Source of the DNA: Mycobacteriaceae bacterium
GTDB lineage: Bacteria; Actinomycetota; Actinomycetes; Mycobacteriales; Mycobacteriaceae
Reading direction: 5' to 3'
Length of the DNA: 9,662 nt
Assembly: GCA_019242135.1 (NCBI GenBank)
Contig: JAFAWC010000088.1
Span: 1-9,662, forward strand
The notes under the pieces were generated by a model, which saw only the letters and a list, made by a program, of their open reading frames with translations, was not told where the DNA came from and did no database searches. The stretch's first letter is position 1, and each line of letters begins with the position of its first letter. A program made the position numbers and the translations under genes. Of this stretch, positions 6,287 to 9,662 are shown in pieces.

Positions 6287-6610
6287 TCAGATCACCGGTT
6301 CCCTGATCAGTTCAACCCAGGCGGCGCCGCTGTCGGGAACACGCGGTTGCTTCCACGCCTCCACCGGAAACGACACCATGACCAGCGATTGCATGAGGTG
6401 CATCAGCGTCCGCGCGTCTTCGGGGAGATCGTCTAACGCGAACTTGTCACAGTAGGCGATCACGTCGTGCAAACGCGGGAATGCGGCATCGTAGAAAGCC
6501 TGCATCTGGTCCATCGTCGAGGCCAGTCTCTTGGCATACCGCTCGGGCTCAGTGGGAAGGTCCCAGTCGAGATAGGGCTCGAGGTCAGCGAATTCAGCGG
6601 GCAGAGCCAT
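6287..6610 (-). CDS. Conserved-looking 107-aa protein of unknown function, Rieske-associated
   Basis: I do not recognise a characterised family. The protein is acidic at the start (EFADLEPYLDWDLPTEPERYAKRL) and mostly helical to the eye. It has a central stretch YDAAFPRLHDVIAYCDKF, then PEDARTLMHLMQSLVMVSFPVEAWKQPRVPDSG. There is no signal peptide and no metal or cofactor motif; its one Cys is in IAYCDKF. The start is ATG 6610, as a perfect AAGGAGG lies 6 bases upstream. An in-frame GTG at 6628 would place that ribosome site inside the gene. It overlaps the Rieske gene by 17 bases and stops 3 bases before the amidohydrolase. Its position and tight coupling suggest a partner of the Rieske oxygenase, such as a small accessory subunit or assembly factor; that is inference. 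Confidence 0.85.
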   Translation of the reverse strand: MALPAEFADLEPYLDWDLPTEPERYAKRLASTMDQMQAFYDAAFPRLHDVIAYCDKFALDDLPEDARTLMHLMQSLVMVSFPVEAWKQPRVPDSGAAWVELIREPVI

Positions 6611-7895
6611 TGTGTGCCTCCTTGGCACCGTTGCTGCGATAGTTGTCGACGTAGTCCCCGGTCACCTTGTGCAGGTGCCGGAGCAGGATTTCCTGGTCAC
6701 ACAACGGAAACTCGCTGACCACTTTCGTCCCGATCATGGTTTGGGTGGCTTCCAGCGTGTTGCTGTCCTGAAGCGCGTACTCCTTGAACGTCACCGCGGC
6801 CAGCTCCTGGGCCAGCCGTTCGCGCGCGTCCCGGGGAGGCACGAAATACAGCGTCGTCTCGAAGATGTGCTTGTCGACGGTGGTCGGCCAGTAGTGATAG
6901 GTCAGATACCAGCCGGGCGCCCAGATCAGCAGCATGAAGTTGGGAAAGAAGTGCCACGAGTCGATGCCCCACTGAGAGGCTCCGGTCGGGTTGACGCCCG
7001 GCGGCAACTGGTCGAGCTGCTCGATGACGTCAGGCCGGTCCCATGGGCCGAACAAGCCGCTGCGCAGGGCCTGGTCCATGGGTTTCACCATGCTCAGGTC
7101 CGCGGGCGGCGACTGACCTCCCCACGTGGAGATCATTCCGTGCGGGCTGGCCAGCTCGTAGTACAACGCCTCGAACCCGTACTGCATGATCTTGGCCGCT
7201 TCCTCCGGGGTGTACTGCTTTTGGTGCAGCACCGGCGCGTGGTAGAACTCGGCGAACGCGTCGATGAACAGCTTCCAGTTGCTGCCCACCTCCGCTTTGT
7301 AGGAGTAGACCTCGGTCATCTCGTGGAACGGGTAGCCTTCGATACCCTTGGCCAGCGGGCCGAGGTACTCGGCCAACGGCTGCGCGTTGTCATCGAAGTT
7401 GATGAAGATGAACCCTTCCCACACCTCGCAACGCACCGGCTTCAGCCCGAACTGGCTTTTGTCGAGGTCGAAGAATTCCTCCTCCTGCTGAACGAACGTC
7501 AGGTCGCCGTCGAGGTTGTACCGCCAGGCGTGGTATTTGCAGGTGAACTGCCTGCACGTGCCGGCCGTCTCCTCGTGCGGATAGTCGTTCCAGACCAGCT
7601 TGTTGCCGCGGTGACGGCAGACGTTGTTGAACGCCTTGATCGACCCGTCCTTGGTTTTCACCAGGATCACAGAAAACCCCGGACCGACCGACGGCAGCTC
7701 CTTGGTGAAGTAGCTGCCGGTCCGCGGCAGCCGCTCCACGCGACCGACGTTCAGCCAGGTCTTTTTGAAGATCGCTTCGCGCTCGGCTTCGAAGAACGCC
7801 GGGTCGATCGAATCGGTGTAGTCGACCGGCGCGGTACCGAGTTCTGGATAGTGTTCTGTCCAGCTACCCTCGGCTGGCTTGGTGAAATGAGGCAA
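6594..7895 (-). CDS. Rieske non-heme iron oxygenase, alpha subunit
   Basis: A 433-aa terminal oxygenase predicted to insert oxygen into an aromatic or alicyclic ring, taking electrons from a reductase chain. The Rieske [2Fe-2S] ligands are Cys93, His95, Cys119 and His122 (CRH ... CKYH). The catalytic iron site is His219 and His224 (EFYHAPVLH) with Asp377 (LQDSNTLEATQ), and Glu216 sits where the bridging acid between the two centres is expected. The gap between His95 and Cys119 is 23 residues, against 15-17 in the classical motif, and holds an extra Cys114. The start is TTG 7895, supported by AGGAAGGG 7 bases upstream; there is no early internal Met. The stop of the CMD-like gene lies 4 bases upstream. 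No ferredoxin, reductase or classical beta subunit gene is in the window. Confidence 0.94.
   Translation of the reverse strand: MPHFTKPAEGSWTEHYPELGTAPVDYTDSIDPAFFEAEREAIFKKTWLNVGRVERLPRTGSYFTKELPSVGPGFSVILVKTKDGSIKAFNNVCRHRGNKLVWNDYPHEETAGTCRQFTCKYHAWRYNLDGDLTFVQQEEEFFDLDKSQFGLKPVRCEVWEGFIFINFDDNAQPLAEYLGPLAKGIEGYPFHEMTEVYSYKAEVGSNWKLFIDAFAEFYHAPVLHQKQYTPEEAAKIMQYGFEALYYELASPHGMISTWGGQSPPADLSMVKPMDQALRSGLFGPWDRPDVIEQLDQLPPGVNPTGASQWGIDSWHFFPNFMLLIWAPGWYLTYHYWPTTVDKHIFETTLYFVPPRDARERLAQELAAVTFKEYALQDSNTLEATQTMIGTKVVSEFPLCDQEILLRHLHKVTGDYVDNYRSNGAKEAHNGSAR
6617..6623 (-). promoter_or_regulatory. Strong ribosome binding site for the 107-aa protein
   Basis: AAGGAGG on the minus strand, 6 bases before ATG 6610. 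It is the best ribosome site in the window, lies inside the end of the Rieske gene, and settles the start of the small protein. Confidence 0.85.
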
Positions 7896-7899
7896 CCGT

Positions 7900-8430
7900 C
7901 TACCCTTCCTGTTCTAACTCGACGCCAAATGTCTTGAGGGCCATGGCCACTGTGATGTAGCAGCCGACGGTGAAAACGAAGTCCATGCGCTGTCGCTCGT
8001 CGAAGCGCTCGCTGAGCGCCGACCACGTCGCATCTGACAACTCGAACTTGTCGAACAACTCGTCCACAGCGCGCACAACCGTGCGGTCGAACCCGTCGGT
8101 GGTGTCGCCGAGCCGCACCGCGGAGATCTCGTCTTCGGTGAGTCCCGCCCTCAGCCCGAGCTTGACGTGCTGGGACCACTCGTAATCACAGTCAGTGCGG
8201 TGCGCGACCCTCAGGATCGCCGTTTCCCGGAGTCGGGGCGGCAGCGTGGAGCGATACAGCAGGTGGGTGTTGAATCGCAGAAACGCCTTGGTCAGCGCGG
8301 GATGACGGACGAAGGTCGCAAGGATGTTGCTTGCGGCGTCTGGATTGCGCCGGTCCTCGGGAAGCATGACCGCAAGCGCCTCCTGCACGGCGTCGTCCCA
8401 CCGGTCGGCGGGCAACGGGGGCAGTCGCAC
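7900..8430 (-). CDS. Carboxymuconolactone decarboxylase (CMD) / AhpD-like family protein
   Basis: A 176-aa helical protein of the CMD/AhpD-like fold. Matching the AhpD proton-relay residues by spacing gives Glu69, Cys81 and His88. The second Cys of the CxxC motif is replaced by Glu84 (CDYEWSQH). It therefore cannot work as a CxxC disulfide enzyme in the AhpD manner. The family includes decarboxylases, peroxidase partners and many uncharacterised proteins with the C-x-Y-E-W-x-x-H pattern, so the reaction is open. The start is GTG 8430 with GAGAGGA 7 bases upstream. It is the first gene of the seven-gene operon, and a 15-bp dyad ends 21 bases before the start codon. Being next to the Rieske gene suggests work on an oxygenated or peroxidic intermediate, which is inference. 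Confidence 0.9.
   Translation of the reverse strand: MRLPPLPADRWDDAVQEALAVMLPEDRRNPDAASNILATFVRHPALTKAFLRFNTHLLYRSTLPPRLRETAILRVAHRTDCDYEWSQHVKLGLRAGLTEDEISAVRLGDTTDGFDRTVVRAVDELFDKFELSDATWSALSERFDERQRMDFVFTVGCYITVAMALKTFGVELEQEG
7903..7910 (-). promoter_or_regulatory. Ribosome binding site deciding the TTG start of the Rieske gene
   Basis: AGGAAGGG on the minus strand, 7 bases before TTG 7895. It lies within the last codons of the CMD-like gene. It supports the rare TTG start, as no ATG or GTG is nearby. Confidence 0.7.
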
Positions 8431-8450
8431 GGCACTATCCTCTCAGATCC

Positions 8451-8465
8451 GAGAATCAGATTCTC
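8451..8465. promoter_or_regulatory. Candidate TetR operator 3 (seven-gene operon promoter)
   Basis: GAGAATC-A-GATTCTC, the most perfect of the three dyads (7-bp arms, one central base), with the same 15-bp frame as 1666-1680 and 2464-2478. Only 20 bases separate it from GTG 8430, and 6 bases from the ribosome site at 8438-8444. It must therefore overlap the core promoter or the transcription start, the ideal place for a repressor. No confident -10/-35 pair could be picked out on this strand. Confidence 0.72.
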
Positions 8466-8580
8466 CAATTTCGCCTAACAGGTTTCCACGTTTCGGCCCG
8501 TTGGTCAATGGGACGGCTCTTGACGTGGGCGGGCGGTTCTCGGGACATTGGGCGGAAGACCCCTGGCCGGAGAGAGGGAC

Positions 8581-8620
8581 TAGACTGTGGACATTGATTC
8601 TCGCACTACGAGAAGATAGT
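8581..8620 (+). promoter_or_regulatory. Candidate promoter of the plus-strand amidohydrolase
   Basis: Two weak options are seen. TAGACT at 8581-8586 fits a mycobacterial -10 box without a clear -35. Alternatively TTGATT (8594-8599) and GATAGT (8615-8620) form a pair with a short 15-base spacer that holds the dyad at 8598-8614. Either would give a leader of some 60-100 bases before ATG 8685. Confidence 0.3.
8598..8614. promoter_or_regulatory. Inverted repeat TTCTCG-N5-CGAGAA in the divergent promoter region
   Basis: Perfect 6-bp arms around CACTA. The arms resemble the TetR dyad half-sites (ATTCTC at 8597-8602, GAGAA at 8610-8614) but in the reversed order, pointing outward. It could be a variant site for the same repressor or a site for another regulator of the plus-strand gene. 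Confidence 0.45.
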
Positions 8621-8684
8621 TTCCAAAGACAGAGAACCTGAGGTCGCAAGGGCGCCGCGGCGTCGATCGAAAGGAACGGCATTG

Positions 8685-9662
8685 ATGAACAAAGACGACA
8701 TGATTTTGATCAGCGTCGACGACCACATCGTCGAACCGCCCGATATGTTCAAGAACCACCTGCCGAAGAAGTACGTCGACGACGCGCCGCGACTGGTGCA
8801 CAACCCCGACGGCTCGGACACCTGGCAGTTCCGCGACACGGTGATCCCGAACGTCGCGCTTAACGCGGTCGCGGGCCGCCCGAAGGAGGAGTACGGGCTC
8901 GAGCCGCAGGGACTCGATGAGATCCGGCCGGGCTGCTACAACGTCGATGAGCGGGTCAAGGACATGAACGCGGGCGGGATCTTGGGTTCGATCTGCTTTC
9001 CGTCGTTCCCCGGTTTCGCGGGTCGGCTGTTCGCCACCGATGACCCGGAGTTCTCCCTTGCGTTGCTGCAGGCCTACAACGACTGGCACATCGACGAGTG
9101 GTGCGCGGCGTACCCGGCCCGTTTCATCCCGATGGCGCTGCCGGTGATCTGGGACGCCGAGGCGTGCGCGGCCGAAGTGCGCCGAGTGTCCAAGAAGGGC
9201 GTCCACGCGTTGACGTTCACCGAGAACCCCGCGGCGATGGGTTATCCGAGCTTCCACAACGAATACTGGAAACCGCTGTGGGAAGCGTTGTGCGACACGA
9301 ACACTGTGATGAATGTGCACATCGGGTCCTCGGGCAGGTTGGCCATCACCGCGCCCGATGCGCCGATGGACGTGATGATCACACTGCAGCCGATGAACAT
9401 CGTGCAGGCTGCTGCCGACCTGTTGTGGTCACAGCCGATCAAGGATTACCCCGACCTGAAGATCGCGCTGTCCGAAGGCGGCACCGGCTGGATTCCGTAC
9501 TTCCTCGAACGCGCGGACCGCACGTTCGAGATGCACTCGACGTGGACGCATCAGGACTTTGGCGGCAAATTGCCGAGCGAGGTTTTCCGCGACCACTTTC
9601 TGACCTGTTTCATCAGTGACCACGTGGGTGTGCAGCTGCGCAACGATGTCGGCATTGACAAC
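8685..9662 (+). CDS. Amidohydrolase-2 (ACMSD-like) family protein, 3' end outside window
   Basis: The first 326 residues of a protein from the amidohydrolase-2 group, which includes ACMSD-type decarboxylases and hydrolases of ring-cleavage products. The first-strand metal motif is D-x-H (SVDDHIVEP, Asp12 and His14). His212 (NVHIGSSG) fits the strand-5 metal ligand, and SEGGTGWIPYFLERAD (263-278) is a family hallmark with Glu264. The frame runs open to the last base, and the distal catalytic Asp expected in this family would lie beyond the edge. The start is ATG 8685 with AAAGGA 9 bases upstream; an in-frame TTG at 8682 is less likely. It is transcribed away from the seven-gene operon across a shared 254-base promoter region. 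It probably acts in the same pathway as a decarboxylase or hydrolase; the substrate is unknown. Confidence 0.9.
   Translation, partial: MNKDDMILISVDDHIVEPPDMFKNHLPKKYVDDAPRLVHNPDGSDTWQFRDTVIPNVALNAVAGRPKEEYGLEPQGLDEIRPGCYNVDERVKDMNAGGILGSICFPSFPGFAGRLFATDDPEFSLALLQAYNDWHIDEWCAAYPARFIPMALPVIWDAEACAAEVRRVSKKGVHALTFTENPAAMGYPSFHNEYWKPLWEALCDTNTVMNVHIGSSGRLAITAPDAPMDVMITLQPMNIVQAAADLLWSQPIKDYPDLKIALSEGGTGWIPYFLERADRTFEMHSTWTHQDFGGKLPSEVFRDHFLTCFISDHVGVQLRNDVGIDN

Noticed and set aside
6611..6628. GTG start at 6628 for the 107-aa protein
   Set aside because: It would put the AAGGAGG ribosome site inside the coding region; ATG 6610 is ideally placed 6 bases after that site.
6612..7937. Long plus-strand open frame (441 codons) opposite the Rieske gene
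   Set aside because: It is the antisense shadow of a clear Rieske oxygenase with all its ligands; long opposite-strand frames are common in DNA this rich in G+C, and the translation is rich in Arg, Val, Leu and Gln without a recognisable domain.
8580..9320. Minus-strand frame of 246 codons over the plus-strand amidohydrolase
   Set aside because: It is the shadow of a gene with clear amidohydrolase-2 motifs and a good ribosome site.
1..9662. Mobile elements, tRNA or rRNA genes, phage genes or defence systems
   Set aside because: I saw no transposase, integrase, terminal inverted repeats, RNA gene or defence-type protein anywhere in the window.

Overview
The window looks like an actinobacterial chromosome, most likely from the Mycobacteriaceae (Mycobacterium or Mycolicibacterium). 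The DNA is high in G+C and GTG and TTG starts are common. It carries a WS/DGAT-type acyltransferase, two side-by-side acyl-CoA dehydrogenases and a Rieske oxygenase, a mix typical of lipid- and steroid-degrading mycobacteria. The genus is inferred from gene content; no rRNA or tRNA is present to prove it.

Layout, left to right. Bases 1-99 hold a degenerate tandem repeat that runs into the 3' end of the first gene. Then come, all on the minus strand, a WS/DGAT acyltransferase (95-1531) and a TetR-family repressor (1682-2341). A 379-base gene-free stretch (2342-2720) carries the repressor's likely promoter and operator. From 8430 down to 2721 runs one tightly packed minus-strand operon of seven genes. 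In order of transcription these are: CMD/AhpD-like protein, Rieske oxygenase alpha subunit, 107-aa uncharacterised protein, metal-dependent amidohydrolase, SnoaL-like protein, acyl-CoA dehydrogenase 1 and a shortened acyl-CoA dehydrogenase 2. Neighbouring genes are separated by at most 4 bases or overlap by up to 17, so translational coupling is likely throughout. A 254-base divergent promoter region (8431-8684) separates the operon from a plus-strand amidohydrolase of the ACMSD-like family (8685 onward), which runs off the right edge.

The strongest new signal is regulatory. The 15-bp dyad GAGAAT-N3-ATTCTC occurs three times, each time between genes: upstream of the acyltransferase (1666-1680), upstream of the tetR gene over its predicted -35 region (2464-2478), and 21 bases before the first codon of the seven-gene operon (8451-8465). 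This suggests one local regulon in which the TetR protein represses itself, the catabolic operon and the acyltransferase until a ligand, perhaps a CoA thioester or pathway intermediate, is present.

Together the genes look like an uncharacterised catabolic pathway. The Rieske enzyme would oxygenate the substrate, the amidohydrolases would hydrolyse or decarboxylate intermediates, the SnoaL-like protein could isomerise or hydrate, and the paired acyl-CoA dehydrogenases would desaturate a CoA-bound side chain or ring-opened acid. No ferredoxin, reductase, oxygenase beta subunit of the usual type, thiolase or CoA ligase is visible, so the pathway must depend on genes outside the window. The substrate cannot be read from the sequence. 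Two enzymes depart from family consensus: the 410-aa amidohydrolase has E-x-N where HxH is expected, and the Rieske cluster motif has an enlarged 23-residue spacer.
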